43,217 nucleotides of DNA, taken from the NCBI GenBank assembly GCA_023511675.1, contig JAIMBC010000011.1, forward strand, positions 1-43,217, written 5' to 3'. Positions 16,253 to 26,115 of this stretch are shown here, in pieces. The position numbers and the translations under genes were made by a program. A model generated the notes under the pieces. It was not told the DNA's origin and searched no databases. It was given only the letters and a program-made list of their open reading frames with translations. Within the stretch, counting starts at the first letter, position 1; each line of letters starts with the position of its first letter. The DNA is from Pirellulales bacterium. Its GTDB lineage: Bacteria; Planctomycetota; Planctomycetia; Pirellulales; JAIMBC01.

Positions 16253-19150
16253 ATGAGTAGCGCAGATTCCAGCCGCCGTTCGGCGTTTACGCCGCCAGCA
16301 CCCTCCCAAGAGGCTGTCGAGCCTGTAACAGCGCCGCAAGGCGAGGGTGACGGGCAGCGGGCGGCCTCCCCGGCTCTTTCTCCGCAACACGGCCATCCGG
16401 ACGATCCCACGGTAATCTCCCAGCGGCCGCCGGCCGCACTGCGCCCTGCCGTGCCCCAGGAGATAGGCCGGTCGCTGGTAGGGCAGACCCTGGACCATTT
16501 TGAGCTGACCGATTACGTGGGCGGCGGCGGAATGGGCGCCGTATTCCGTGCGCGCGACCTGTTGCTCAAGCGTGATGTGGCGGTGAAGGTGCTCTTCCCG
16601 GAGCAGGCAGCAGACGAGGAGACCTTGCGGCGCTTTCAGAATGAAGCGCAATCGGCGGCCCGCCTGGATCACGAGAACATCTCCCGCGTCTTCTACGTGG
16701 GCCAGGCCAAGGGCCTGCACTACATCGTTTTCGAGTTCATCGAGGGAGAGAATCTGAGGGACCTGGTCGAGCGGCGCGGCGCCTTGCCCATCCCCGAGGC
16801 GCTCAGCTACACGTTGCAGATTGCCGAGGCCCTGGCCCACGCGGCCCAACGCGAGGTGGTGCATCGAGACATCAAGCCTTCCAACGTCATCATCACCGCG
16901 GATGGCCGGGCCAAGCTGGTCGACATGGGCCTGGCCCGGCTGCACCAGCCTGGCCGTGCGGCGGATCTCACCGCCAGCGGGGTCACACTGGGCACCTTCG
17001 ATTACATCTCGCCGGAACAGGCCCGCGACCCCCGTACCGCCGACGTGCGCAGCGATATCTACTCGCTCGGCTGCACGCTCTATTTCATGCTTTGCGAGCG
17101 GCCGCCGTTTCCCCAGGGTACCGTGCTGCAGAAGTTGTTGCAGCACTCCACCGACGCGCCGCCTGACCCCCGGGAATTCAATTCCCAAGTCCCCCCCGAA
17201 TTCGCGGCCGTGGTGCGCAAGATGCTCGCCAAGGAACCGCGCTGGCGCTATCAGCACCCACACGACTTGATTCGAGATCTGCTGGCTTTGGCAGAGCGCT
17301 GGGGACTGCAAGGCGTCTCCTCGCGCGTGCAGGTGGCCGCGGTGCCGGCGCCGCGGATGCGGCTGTCTCAGCAGTTGCCTTGGCTGGTGCCCATTGCGGC
17401 CCTGTTGTGCCTGGTGGCCGTGCTGCACGCCCTAGATGCTCGTCAGGGAGAAGTTGTTGCGGGTGCAGGCCGGCCGTTGCCAAGCTGGCGACAGCAGCCG
17501 CCCAAACGCGAAGGGCAGCCGTCAAGCTCTCTGCAGCCGCGAGGCGGCAGGCAGCCTGCTGCCGGCAGCCAACAACCTGGGCCGGGAGCGGACTCGCTTG
17601 ACAGCCAACCGGGTCCTGATGCCACCAGCCATGAGAATCGGTCGGCTAACACCTCCACGACGGCGGAACAGCCTGAGCCGGCAGAGCCAACCCCAGCCGC
17701 CTCAGGGGCCGGCGATCCGAGTCAGCCCCAGGGCAGCAAGAACACAGCAACCCGGCCCGCAGACAATGGCCCCGCAAGCACTCTCACTGACAGCGGCATC
17801 AGAGAGCCTGCTTCCTCAGCTCGCGGCCGCATGCCGCAAGGCGCTGCCACCACGCCTCTTACCGAGGGCACGGTTCCGGAATCGCAGGCCGCGGCGACCA
17901 GGGAGAGAAGTGCCGATGCGCCCTCGCCAGAGCCAGGCGCTGGAGATGCCGCCCCCCTCCCGCCCGGGATGCTGGTTGTGCATGACGGACCGGCCGTCGG
18001 GCCGTATTACTCCAGCTTGCACGCAGCCATGGCAGCGGCCAAGAACGGAGAGATCATTGAGCTGCGCTACACAGGAGTCCGCGACGAACCCTCGCTTACC
18101 TTGAAAATCACTCGTCTTACGCTGCGTGCCGGCGAGGGGCATCGGCCGGTGGTGCGCTTTCGTCCTGCAAAGGCCGACCCGGCCAAGGCCCAGCCCGCCA
18201 TGCTCAGCCTCAGCGGCGGCCGGCTGACCCTGGCAGGCCTCGCCTTGGAGTTGGACGTGCCTTCTCCGCTTGAGGTTCCCGTGGGCGGTTGGACGCTGCT
18301 CGAGGCGGCAGGTGCCGAATTGTTGGAGCTGGATCGCTGCTGGCTCACCGTTCGCAATTCCACCAGCAGCGGAGCCGCATACCATCCCAACGTGGCGTTC
18401 TTCGACGTGCGCGCGGGCTTGGAGCGAGACGGGATGATGATGCCCGACGATATGGCCGCTGAGCCTGCCCTCAAGCTCCGCTTGCGCAACTGCGTGGTGC
18501 GAGGAGAGGCTGTAATGGTGCGCGTCGCGGATGGGCAGCCGTTCGATCTCTCCTGGGACAATGGTTTGCTGGCCACCACCGATCGGCTGCTGGCGGTTTC
18601 GGGCGGGGCCACGGCGCCCCGCTCGGGGGGCCGTATCCATCTCGACCTACGGCACCTGACCGCGGCGGTAGGCAGCGGCCTGGTTCACATTGCCACCACC
18701 GCGGCGTCTCCCTATGCTCCTCCCTGCGAGATCGATTGCAGCAACAGTTTGTTGGTAGCGCTGCAGGCGGCCACGCTCATTGAACACCAGAGTCTGGAAC
18801 CGGCGCAACGCATCCAGCAGCAGTTCAACTGGAGCGGCGAGCGCAATGTGTATGAGGGCTTTAGCGTGTTCTGGCGCATTCAGGACGGCTCCGCCATGGG
18901 CCCCCTCGTCCGCTCCTTTGGCGAGTGGCGCAGCCTCTGGGGACAGGCCGGCGAGACGCAAAGCCGCCTGGGCCCCGTGCCGTGGCAGCGGCCCTTGCCT
19001 GTTTACCGGCCGACGCACACGCACGTCCCCGCAGACTACCTGCCAGACCCGGAGGCTGCCGAGAACCCCGCACGCCAGGCCGCCAGCGATGGCAAGGACT
19101 GCGGCTTTGACCTTCCGTTGCTGCCCACCCCGCCCCGGGCCGATACGTAA
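16253..19150 (+). CDS. Membrane Ser/Thr protein kinase with large non-kinase C-terminal domain
   Basis: A 965-residue protein. After a low-complexity N-terminus the kinase domain covers about 80-350: glycine loop VGGGGMGAVF (89-98), the VAVK lysine near 112, catalytic HRDIKPSN near 204, DMG in place of DFG (about 224, common in planctomycete kinases) and SPEQ for APE. One membrane helix (LPWLVPIAALLCLVAVLHAL, about 375-394) is followed by a roughly 170-residue Pro/Ser/Gln/Thr-rich linker. A C-terminal region of about 370 residues follows, with strand-rich repeats resembling a right-handed beta-helix. The layout suggests an outer sensor or anchor domain controlling a cytoplasmic kinase. Target and ligand are unknown. 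The start ATG 16253 follows GAAGG. Confidence 0.87.
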   Translation: MSSADSSRRSAFTPPAPSQEAVEPVTAPQGEGDGQRAASPALSPQHGHPDDPTVISQRPPAALRPAVPQEIGRSLVGQTLDHFELTDYVGGGGMGAVFRARDLLLKRDVAVKVLFPEQAADEETLRRFQNEAQSAARLDHENISRVFYVGQAKGLHYIVFEFIEGENLRDLVERRGALPIPEALSYTLQIAEALAHAAQREVVHRDIKPSNVIITADGRAKLVDMGLARLHQPGRAADLTASGVTLGTFDYISPEQARDPRTADVRSDIYSLGCTLYFMLCERPPFPQGTVLQKLLQHSTDAPPDPREFNSQVPPEFAAVVRKMLAKEPRWRYQHPHDLIRDLLALAERWGLQGVSSRVQVAAVPAPRMRLSQQLPWLVPIAALLCLVAVLHALDARQGEVVAGAGRPLPSWRQQPPKREGQPSSSLQPRGGRQPAAGSQQPGPGADSLDSQPGPDATSHENRSANTSTTAEQPEPAEPTPAASGAGDPSQPQGSKNTATRPADNGPASTLTDSGIREPASSARGRMPQGAATTPLTEGTVPESQAAATRERSADAPSPEPGAGDAAPLPPGMLVVHDGPAVGPYYSSLHAAMAAAKNGEIIELRYTGVRDEPSLTLKITRLTLRAGEGHRPVVRFRPAKADPAKAQPAMLSLSGGRLTLAGLALELDVPSPLEVPVGGWTLLEAAGAELLELDRCWLTVRNSTSSGAAYHPNVAFFDVRAGLERDGMMMPDDMAAEPALKLRLRNCVVRGEAVMVRVADGQPFDLSWDNGLLATTDRLLAVSGGATAPRSGGRIHLDLRHLTAAVGSGLVHIATTAASPYAPPCEIDCSNSLLVALQAATLIEHQSLEPAQRIQQQFNWSGERNVYEGFSVFWRIQDGSAMGPLVRSFGEWRSLWGQAGETQSRLGPVPWQRPLPVYRPTHTHVPADYLPDPEAAENPARQAASDGKDCGFDLPLLPTPPRADT

Positions 19151-19441
19151 GCAGGCCCACCCGCTCGTAGCCGCGTCCGCCGCGCTTACGAGGTTCGCCA
19201 TCCCGCAAGTTGGGAGCTGCGAGCCGGATGCAGGGGTTTGGCAGCTGCCCGAAGAGCGGGCTCAACACGCGGCGAGGTTGCATTGCCACAGGGCTTGGCC
19301 TGCGCTCGTTGCGTAGACTCACCGGTCCAAGGCAAATCCCGGCGAGTGCGCTAAACTTGCAGCCACCTCGCACTGTCGATTTGCGACACGCACGGCGCCC
19401 GATACGCCGGCGCCGCCCACGCCGGTGGTAGGCGGACGAAG

Positions 19442-19876
19442 CTAATCTGCCGCGGCAGGACGCCTATCATCCCCTCTGTCTGCCAGTTGGTTCGGCTGAG
19501 TCACGTAGGGGTTGACCACCCGCTGGGGCCGGCTTGCAGTGCGCACTGCCTCACGCTTCGTTTCCGGCTGGCGGGCTCCACCGGCAGATACGTGGGGGTT
19601 GTAGAGTACCTGAGGCTGCGTCGGCTCGCGCTGGGGCGTCATGATGCCGGGAGGGTAGGCAAAGGGGCTGTAGCCGTAAGGCCGGGCGACCGGATAGCTG
19701 TAGTACACCGGAGGGTGCAAGGAGAAATAAGGGATGCTGTCCAGCGTGTACACACTGTAAGGCCAGCCCCAGCCGTAACCCCAGTTTAGGGCCGGCCAGG
19801 GCTGCGCCTGTGCGGCCCGCGAAAGCAACGAGACGGCCAATCCCAACACCAACACCATACCGGCCTTGCGAATCAT
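19442..19876 (-). CDS. Exported Tyr/Pro-rich protein
   Basis: A 144-residue protein with a clear signal peptide: MIRK, a hydrophobic core (AGMVLVLGLAVSLLS) and a probable cleavage after AQA near residue 25. The mature part is rich in Tyr, Pro, Trp and Gly (residues 26-80), then a charged tail with NPYVTQPNQ. Small exported proteins of this composition recur in planctomycetes and may belong to the cell surface, but no function is known to me. A promoter is visible upstream. Confidence 0.7.
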   Translation of the reverse strand: MIRKAGMVLVLGLAVSLLSRAAQAQPWPALNWGYGWGWPYSVYTLDSIPYFSLHPPVYYSYPVARPYGYSPFAYPPGIMTPQREPTQPQVLYNPHVSAGGARQPETKREAVRTASRPQRVVNPYVTQPNQLADRGDDRRPAAAD

Positions 19877-19932
19877 GGCTGCAACCTCACGTGATACACT
19901 GGCGCCCGGAGCGGAGGAGCCCCTCTGGTTTT

Positions 19933-19960
19933 AGCATAATTGGGGTTGCAGCAGGTGCAA
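19933..19960 (-). promoter_or_regulatory. Sigma70-like promoter of the Tyr/Pro-rich protein gene
   Basis: On the minus strand TTGCAC (19955-19960) and TATGCT (19933-19938) are 16 bp apart. The -10 box lies about 57 bp before the ATG at 19876. The same TATGCT box is seen before carB. Confidence 0.4.
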
Positions 19961-19981
19961 CGGCGTTTTCCGCCGGCCTGA

Positions 19982-21034
19982 TCAACCCGCCTCTCGCTGC
20001 GTGGATGCACCCGACCTCGTGCGGTGCAACAGTGCGGCGAAAACTGCATGCACCTGTGAGGAGAGGACCTCCGGACTGTGGCAGCGACGGATGTTTTCAA
20101 TACCTGCCCAGCCCATCTCCTGTCGCAGCGACTCAGACGCTTCCAAACGCTGCACCGCCTCGACCCATTCGGCCGGACGGTTCGCCAGCAGCCCGTGGCG
20201 GCCTTCAGCCGCGAATGCCACATTGACTCCCACCGGCGACCCGATAAACGGCATGCCGTTGGCCATGTATTGCAGGGGTTTGAGCGTGGCCTTGGCTCGC
20301 GTCCAGCGATCGTCTGCAATGGGTACCAGGCCGACATGGCAGCGTGCCAACTGTTCCCGATCGACCTCGGGCGTCCAGCGGTGATTGTGTACCGGCAAAT
20401 GGCGCAGCGAGAGTTGCTCGTGGCCTACCACAATCAGCTCCACCTGGGGGCACGCCCGTCCCACGGCTTCGAGCTGCCGGCGTGCCGCATACAGATACTT
20501 GAACGTCGAGCGGCTGCCCACCCACAACAGCCGTAACGGCTCCCCAGCGCAGCGCGGCTGGACCTGCATCGAATGTGCCGCAGGATCCGCACACAGGGGC
20601 ACGTAGTACACGTGGGCATTGTGCGCCGCGGCCAGCCGCACCAGCGCCGGGCTGGCTGCCATGACGGCGCTCGCATGCCGGCAGGTAGCACGGAAGCGAA
20701 GCCACCGCGCCAGAGCAAAGTTGAAAGGCCGGCTGGAGCTATAGCCCACGGGGTCGTCGATGTCGAGCACCACCGGCGCGCCGCAGCGGTCGAGCAGCTT
20801 GAGTTCCCTCGGCCAGAAGGTATGGCGGTGCAGCCAGATGATGTCGTACCCGCGCAGGCTTGTCAGCAGCTTGTGGCGGGCTGCGGGGGAGCGCGGCAAA
20901 TGCCACGGCTCAACCGTTGCGCCCTGCTGCTCGAGGTGGGGCACCAGCAGCTCCACGCGCAGGCGCCATGTCAAGTGCCTTTGGCAGTTGGTGCTGGTCA
21001 GTGCGGCAATGCGCATCCGCCCTGGAGAAGCCAT
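19982..21034 (-). CDS. Glycosyltransferase, GT4-like
   Basis: A 350-residue GT-B protein. The N-terminal domain has the acceptor-side pattern MRIAALTSTNCQRHLTWRLR and VVLDIDDPVGYSSSRPFNFA. The C-terminal domain has LLWVGSRSTFKYL and the donor-site block KATLKPLQYMANGMPFIGSP. It is related to enzymes in which a DIDD segment follows the first Rossmann strands. The acceptor and sugar are unknown. It stands alone, about 10 kb from the polysaccharide operon, and could act on the same surface glycan. The ATG at 21034 has a GGAGG ribosome site six bases upstream. Confidence 0.82.
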   Translation of the reverse strand: MASPGRMRIAALTSTNCQRHLTWRLRVELLVPHLEQQGATVEPWHLPRSPAARHKLLTSLRGYDIIWLHRHTFWPRELKLLDRCGAPVVLDIDDPVGYSSSRPFNFALARWLRFRATCRHASAVMAASPALVRLAAAHNAHVYYVPLCADPAAHSMQVQPRCAGEPLRLLWVGSRSTFKYLYAARRQLEAVGRACPQVELIVVGHEQLSLRHLPVHNHRWTPEVDREQLARCHVGLVPIADDRWTRAKATLKPLQYMANGMPFIGSPVGVNVAFAAEGRHGLLANRPAEWVEAVQRLEASESLRQEMGWAGIENIRRCHSPEVLSSQVHAVFAALLHRTRSGASTQREAG

Positions 21035-21067
21035 AACTCGCCTCCCGTGACCGTATCAAGGGGCGGG

Positions 21068-21097
21068 ATTGTAAGAATGTAGACCCGCGCGGGTCAA
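21068..21097 (-). promoter_or_regulatory. Promoter with palindromic operator-like site for the glycosyltransferase gene
   Basis: On the minus strand TTGACC (21092-21097) and TACAAT (21068-21073) are 18 bp apart, about 34 bp before the ATG. A perfect 14-bp palindrome GACCCGCGCGGGTC (21082-21095) overlaps the -35 box and the first part of the spacer, where a bound repressor would block RNA polymerase. Confidence 0.5.
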
Positions 21098-21286
21098 TGG
21101 ATCACGACCAGAGCATGGACGCAGCACCATACCTCGCCAAACCCCGCTGGACGCTTGCCGTGGCTGGAGCCTCACACAGAGCGGTCATTAGGGAATGGAC
21201 CGTGCCGCGGCGGCACATGGACCCTCAAGTGGCACATCAGCCTGATGGCCGCCGGCCCGGGGCCATCGGCAGCAGCAACGCTGCTC

Positions 21287-24262
21287 CTAGGGCACCAGCA
21301 GCGAGGGATCGGGCCGCGTGAGGAACTCAAGCAGGTCGGCAAGCTGCGCAGGCGTCACCTTTTGTTCCAGGCCCTCAGGCATGAACGACTTGCCGCTGGC
21401 AGTTAGCGATTCGATCTGCTGGCGTGCAATGGTGTCTTCAGCCCCTTCGCTGCGCCGCAGGGTGAGGGTCGTACTGGTCTCGGCAGCCAGCAAACCTGTG
21501 TAGATGCGGCCATCGTCGGTCACCAGCGTATAGGCGAGGTAGTTGGGAGCCACCTCGCGAGAGGGGTCGAGCACATCGACCAGTAGCTTTTCTTTATCTC
21601 GATTTGCGACGCTGGACAGGTCCGGCCCCACGCGGCGTCCCCTGCCCCGCACGGCATGGCAGGTGAGGCAATGTTCTCGAAACAGCTCGGCGCCACGCCG
21701 TGCGTCGGCTGGCAATTGGAGACTCTGCTGATATTCTGCCAGAACAGCCAGACGGTCGGCGGGCGAGGCAGGCGTGAGGATGGCAGCCGCCCGCCGTGCA
21801 TCCGCGGGGTCGAGAGAACGCAGCAAAGCCTGGCGGAGGTTGGCATCCAGCTCTTGCGGAAGCAGCCGCTCGGCTTCCAGGGCGGCTAGCAAGGCCTGCC
21901 GGGCGGTGTGCGACCTCAGCGCGGCCGCGGGCAAGGCTGCTCGGGCTGCCATGCCCCATTGCTGCCATCCGTCGAACAAGGTGGTTGCCAGCGTGTTGTC
22001 ATCGGCGGCGCAGAGGGCGCCGGCTGCTTCAGCCTGCAAGATGTCGGGCTGGCCGGGCAAGAGCAATGAGGAAAGTCGGGCGAGCGCCTCGGCGGTGGCA
22101 GCCGCTCCAGCCGCCTTGACGGCCAGCACTCTAGCCTCGGAGGGTGCGTCCGGATCGATGGCCAGTGCCACGGCCAGGGAACAGAGGGCTTCCAGCGCTG
22201 GCGACGACAGAAGGTCGGATGCGTCGCCGCCGCGCAGCCGCTGGCCCGCCTCTTCCCACGCCTCGAGCAGCCCGGCAAAGATGGCGGCTCTGGCTGCCTT
22301 GCAAGCTTGGCCATCAGCAAGTCGGGCGAGTTGCTCTCTCTGTTGTGAGAGGTTCGTCGGTCTGCCCGCCAGCACGCCCAGGTCATGGAGAAAGGCGAGC
22401 TGGGCTGAAGACGGTGCCTCCAACCAGGCCGGCGCTTCCCTGAGCAGATCATCGAGCAAAGGCCAGGCCAGCTCGCCCGCGCTGGAGGAGGCGGCGGCCA
22501 GGGTCCACGGCTCATCGGCAGACGCCGCGATGATTCTGCGTAGTGATTCGAGCCGTTCGGCCGGCGGAAACGCCCGCAGTGCCAGTGCCAGCTCGAAGCG
22601 CACCAACGGGTGTTGCTCGATCCGAACCCTTGTCCGCACAGCCTGACGAAGCTCCTCTACCGCAGCCGCAGACCGCTCAACGGGGTTTCCAGCGGGGGGC
22701 TGCCCGTGCTCGATCAAGCGGCTTGCCAGGCGAAGGGCGTGCCGCCGGAGTTGGGGATGTTCGTCGGCGAGAGCCGCCATCACATCCGCTGCTTGCAGAG
22801 CTTGTGTGCCATCAAGCACGTACAGTGCATGCAGGCGGGCGAGCGCGGGCGCTGGACTGCCCAGCATGCCGCGCAGCGCGGGCCACGCGGCAGCATCCCT
22901 CCGTTCGACGAGCAGGCGTTGAGCCGTGTCTCGTATCCAGCCATTGCGGTCTGCCAAAACCGCCACCAGCTTCTCAGTGCTGGCCTGGTCCAACGGCTCG
23001 GGCGGACTCACCACGAAATCGCGCCGCCGAATGCGCCAGATGCGGCCATGGCCGGCACCCTCACGCCAATCGACCTCGGCTCTCTTGGCTGCGTCTGCCA
23101 CGAATTGAGGATGCTCTACCCAACGCCGATAGAAATCGGCCACGTACAGACAGCCATCAGGCCCCGTCGCCAGAAACACCGGGTGAAACCAGGGATCTTC
23201 TCCCGCCAGAAACTCGCCCTCTGCCTCCCCACGGCGAGAGACGAAAGTCGGCCCATCCGGCTCCAGCACGCGGCGATGTATGAGATTGCTCAGCGACTCA
23301 CCCACAAACACGTTTCCCTGGTACGAGGGGCCAAGGGCATGCCCGCGATACACCGTTAGTCCCGCCAAGGCGTTGTAGAAGTCGGTGCGCTCTGCGTTGA
23401 AGGTCACCGGCCGCGGACTGCGGGGATAGACCTGGCCGCCGTCCGCAGGATCCGCCAGATCGTGCACGGCACGCCCCGCCAGCCGCGGATTGCCCGAAAG
23501 GGCCGCATCGTCGAACATCGCCTGCCGAATCACCACCGTGTTCCAGGAAAGGAACCGGTTGCCCCAATCATCCCGGGCATTGCCAAACTGGCTCTGCCCC
23601 GGCAGCGCGTCGAAGCGGGCAAAATCCGGCGTAAAACGGAAGTCCCGCCCCCGCAGGCTGATCGATAAGCCCTCTGCCAGCCGCACCTCGCCGTCGCTGC
23701 GGCCGTTGGCACCATAGATCCAGTTGTCCAGCCCCCACAGCAGACCGTTGGCGCGAAGCTGCTGATTGCCCTCGGCAAACCCACTAAAAAGGACGCGCCG
23801 GCCTTCTGCCGTGCCGTCGCCGTCTTCATCCACCAGCAACAAGATGTCAGGAGCCGCGGCTACCAGCACGCCCCTCTCCGTTGGCAACACGCCGGCAGGA
23901 AAGCTCAGCCCGGCGGCGAACACCTGGGCATGCTCATAGCTGCCGTCCCGATCGCGGTCTTCCAGCCGCACCAGGGAGCCGCCGGGCGGGCCCACCGGAT
24001 AGTCGCTCATCTGCACCACGTACATGCGGCCCGCTGTGTCCCACGCCAGGGCCACGGGGCTTTCCACCATGGGCTCCGCGGCAACTAGCTCGATCAACAA
24101 CTCCGGGTCCGCCAAATGGAACAGAGCCAGTTCCTCATGGGGCGGCCGCGGTCCAAAGTCTGCCCCATGAGCCTGGTTGAGGCGTACGAAATGTCCCCCG
24201 GCCAGAACTCCGATGCAGACCATCGTGGCAAATACCTGGCAGGGTACGAGGTGTAGCTTCAT
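21287..24262 (-). CDS. PVC-type heme protein: propeller, helical repeats and c-type cytochrome
   Basis: A 991-residue exported protein. Residues 1-34 form a signal peptide ending near NQAHGA. About 45-460 is a propeller of the PVC membrane-bound-dehydrogenase/glucose-dehydrogenase type (LAWDTAGRMYVVQMSDYP, DRDRDGSYEHAQVF). About 470-830 is an Ala/Leu-rich HEAT-like helical region. The C-terminus has one heme site, CLTCH, with cysteines near 865 and 868, followed by KSFMPEG, a candidate distal Met ligand. This family is greatly expanded in planctomycetes and is thought to oxidise sugars or polysaccharide parts in the periplasm and pass electrons to cytochromes. The substrate is unknown. The start ATG 24262 is chosen for the signal peptide. 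Confidence 0.87.
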   Translation of the reverse strand: MKLHLVPCQVFATMVCIGVLAGGHFVRLNQAHGADFGPRPPHEELALFHLADPELLIELVAAEPMVESPVALAWDTAGRMYVVQMSDYPVGPPGGSLVRLEDRDRDGSYEHAQVFAAGLSFPAGVLPTERGVLVAAAPDILLLVDEDGDGTAEGRRVLFSGFAEGNQQLRANGLLWGLDNWIYGANGRSDGEVRLAEGLSISLRGRDFRFTPDFARFDALPGQSQFGNARDDWGNRFLSWNTVVIRQAMFDDAALSGNPRLAGRAVHDLADPADGGQVYPRSPRPVTFNAERTDFYNALAGLTVYRGHALGPSYQGNVFVGESLSNLIHRRVLEPDGPTFVSRRGEAEGEFLAGEDPWFHPVFLATGPDGCLYVADFYRRWVEHPQFVADAAKRAEVDWREGAGHGRIWRIRRRDFVVSPPEPLDQASTEKLVAVLADRNGWIRDTAQRLLVERRDAAAWPALRGMLGSPAPALARLHALYVLDGTQALQAADVMAALADEHPQLRRHALRLASRLIEHGQPPAGNPVERSAAAVEELRQAVRTRVRIEQHPLVRFELALALRAFPPAERLESLRRIIAASADEPWTLAAASSSAGELAWPLLDDLLREAPAWLEAPSSAQLAFLHDLGVLAGRPTNLSQQREQLARLADGQACKAARAAIFAGLLEAWEEAGQRLRGGDASDLLSSPALEALCSLAVALAIDPDAPSEARVLAVKAAGAAATAEALARLSSLLLPGQPDILQAEAAGALCAADDNTLATTLFDGWQQWGMAARAALPAAALRSHTARQALLAALEAERLLPQELDANLRQALLRSLDPADARRAAAILTPASPADRLAVLAEYQQSLQLPADARRGAELFREHCLTCHAVRGRGRRVGPDLSSVANRDKEKLLVDVLDPSREVAPNYLAYTLVTDDGRIYTGLLAAETSTTLTLRRSEGAEDTIARQQIESLTASGKSFMPEGLEQKVTPAQLADLLEFLTRPDPSLLVP

Positions 24263-24681
24263 CGACTGGGGTCCACGGCCACGGGTACGAGACAGAGGCG
24301 ATTGTACGTGGCGCGGCAGGGGACGAGAAAGGGCGAGGGTGAAAGATGCGCGGCCTCGGATGGCACGCGTGCCGAGTGCAGCACGCCGCAACAAGCAGCA
24401 ATGAGCGTGCGCGGCAGCCACCGTGAGCGAGAGCGGGTAAAGGCTCCTCCCCTGCCTGAATCATTCGCTGGCACGAGGGTTGAGCAGCATCCTGTGCCGC
24501 TGGCCGGAGGAGAGAAGCAATAACACCTGCGCCTCTGTGGCCTGGCGGCTCCATCACCTCATGGTGGCGGTGCGCCAAGAGGAATCCAGCGACGGCACTC
24601 CCTCGTGCCCGGCAACGGGCAGCGAACAGCCCAAATGCAAGTGCACGGGCCTGGCGCTAAGCGGCCCGCAATACACTCCAT
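24263..24681. other. Gene-free spacer upstream of the heme protein gene
   Basis: About 420 bp separates the heme protein start from the end of the carbon-uptake gene set. Short frames here have no ribosome site or family resemblance. The only readable element is the promoter near 24301. Confidence 0.4.
24301..24329 (-). promoter_or_regulatory. Possible promoter of the heme protein gene
   Basis: On the minus strand TTCTCG (24324-24329) and TACAAT (24301-24306) are 17 bp apart, with the -10 box 38 bp before the ATG. The -35 match is weak. Confidence 0.35.
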
Positions 24682-26115
24682 TCAGTTTTCGCCTTTCCGC
24701 AGCGCACGTTTGACGAACAGCGCTCGACTGGCTTGTATTTCATGCCGTACCTGCAGCAGGCTCCGCGACGCCCGATGGCGATCGACAATGCCCCCCTGCG
24801 GATAGAGACCGCCGCCCATGATGGCCGCCAGCAGGGCCAACACGGCAAATCGCTCCCGGAAGCGCATGCCCAGCGCTACGCCCATAGAATGGCGTGTGCC
24901 CCCGAAGAGGCGAAAGTACGCCATCAGCACGGCAATGCCGTTCAGCGCGGCCACCAGCACTGCGGCCAGCCCAATGTAGGGGAACCCGTGTACGGTACTG
25001 TCTATCAGCAGTTCGCTTCCCAGAAAGCCGAAGGTCCCGGGAAAGCCCACCGAGGCTAGGCCCGCGAGCAAAAAGCAGGCGGCCAGCGTGGGCGTGTTGT
25101 CGTACAGGCCATGGAACGAGGTGAACAGCAGCCGGCCATGGCGGGCCTCGAGCATGCGCAGGGCGAGTCCGAAGCCAGCCAACCCGAGTTGGGCCGATAG
25201 CCACACACACAGCGCACCGGTCAGACTGAGCGGTGTAACGGCTTCGAGGCCAGCCAGCACGAGGGCGGAATGGCTCAAGCACACATAACAGAAAAAGCGT
25301 CGCGCCTCTGTCTGCACCAGTGCCATGCCTGCGGCGTACAGAGCCGTGGCCAGGGAGACGGCGGCCATGGCATGCAACACCCATTCCGGTGCGGCGGGCA
25401 GCAGCAGCCGGATTGCGGCGTAGGCCCCCGGCATGGGGATGAGCGTCAACAGCGCTGTGCCGAACGTGGCTCGGTCGAACAGGTCAGCCGCCCAGCAGTG
25501 CAGGGGCACGATGCCGCTCCGCACGGCGACGGCCAGCAGCACCGGCAGCCAAGTCCACCAGGGGACGTCGCCGTGCGGGCCAGCGGCGTTCACCGCAGCC
25601 CATCCCCCCGCCAGCAGTACCACGAACAGGCCCATGTGCAGCGCGTAGACGCGCGTAGGACGATGCCTGGCGCGCAGCTCGAACCAAGGGGGCACGGTGG
25701 AGGCCGCCAGCAGCGCCACCACCCCCCATGGCTCGCGGCAGGCCAAGGTCGCCAACAGCAGGGCCTCAGAGGCCAGCATCCGGGCGAAGGAAAATCGGCG
25801 AACCTTGGTCATCGGCGTGGCCAGGGCCGTCAGCAGAAACAGCAACGCTGCCAGGGGCACCAAAGGGGTGCTGAGCGCGTCCAGTTCCAGCGCCCGCGGC
25901 ACTCCCAGCCATGCACTGATCGACCAGGCCGGCACATGTTGCGGTTGCAGCTCCCAGTTTCGCCAGGCGATCAAGGTTGCCGCCAGCGTCGCGCTCCCTA
26001 TCCACGAGGCCATCCGTCTGGCATGCTCCGCACGGCGAACGCGAAACAAGAGCAGCGCACCGAGGGCGGGCAGCAGGCAGCCAAACTCCAGCCAAGGCCA
26101 CTCTTGCAGCATCAC
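24682..26115 (-). CDS. NuoM/MrpD-like membrane subunit with altered proton-channel residues
   Basis: A 477-residue protein with about 13 membrane helices and the fold markers of antiporter-like complex I subunits ([29 protein letters not shown]). By eye against NuoM, the helix-5 Glu falls on Ala in AASTVPPW, the helix-7 Lys is Arg ([11 protein letters not shown]), the helix-8 Lys is Arg (EARRFFCY) and the following His is Gln. It may therefore be a structural or regulatory partner rather than a second proton pump. The start is GTG 26115 overlapping the previous stop as GTGA; ATG 26112 is one codon later. It is the last gene of the SulP-DabA-NuoL set. Confidence 0.8.
   Translation of the reverse strand: MMLQEWPWLEFGCLLPALGALLLFRVRRAEHARRMASWIGSATLAATLIAWRNWELQPQHVPAWSISAWLGVPRALELDALSTPLVPLAALLFLLTALATPMTKVRRFSFARMLASEALLLATLACREPWGVVALLAASTVPPWFELRARHRPTRVYALHMGLFVVLLAGGWAAVNAAGPHGDVPWWTWLPVLLAVAVRSGIVPLHCWAADLFDRATFGTALLTLIPMPGAYAAIRLLLPAAPEWVLHAMAAVSLATALYAAGMALVQTEARRFFCYVCLSHSALVLAGLEAVTPLSLTGALCVWLSAQLGLAGFGLALRMLEARHGRLLFTSFHGLYDNTPTLAACFLLAGLASVGFPGTFGFLGSELLIDSTVHGFPYIGLAAVLVAALNGIAVLMAYFRLFGGTRHSMGVALGMRFRERFAVLALLAAIMGGGLYPQGGIVDRHRASRSLLQVRHEIQASRALFVKRALRKGEN

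Noticed and set aside
16253-17300. Kinase as inactive pseudokinase because DFG is replaced by DMG
   Set aside because: DMG keeps the metal-binding Asp, is common in planctomycete kinases, and all other catalytic residues are present.
21774-23359. Several rightward frames of 240-290 codons
   Set aside because: Antisense to the PVC-type heme protein, Ala/Ser/Arg-rich shadows.
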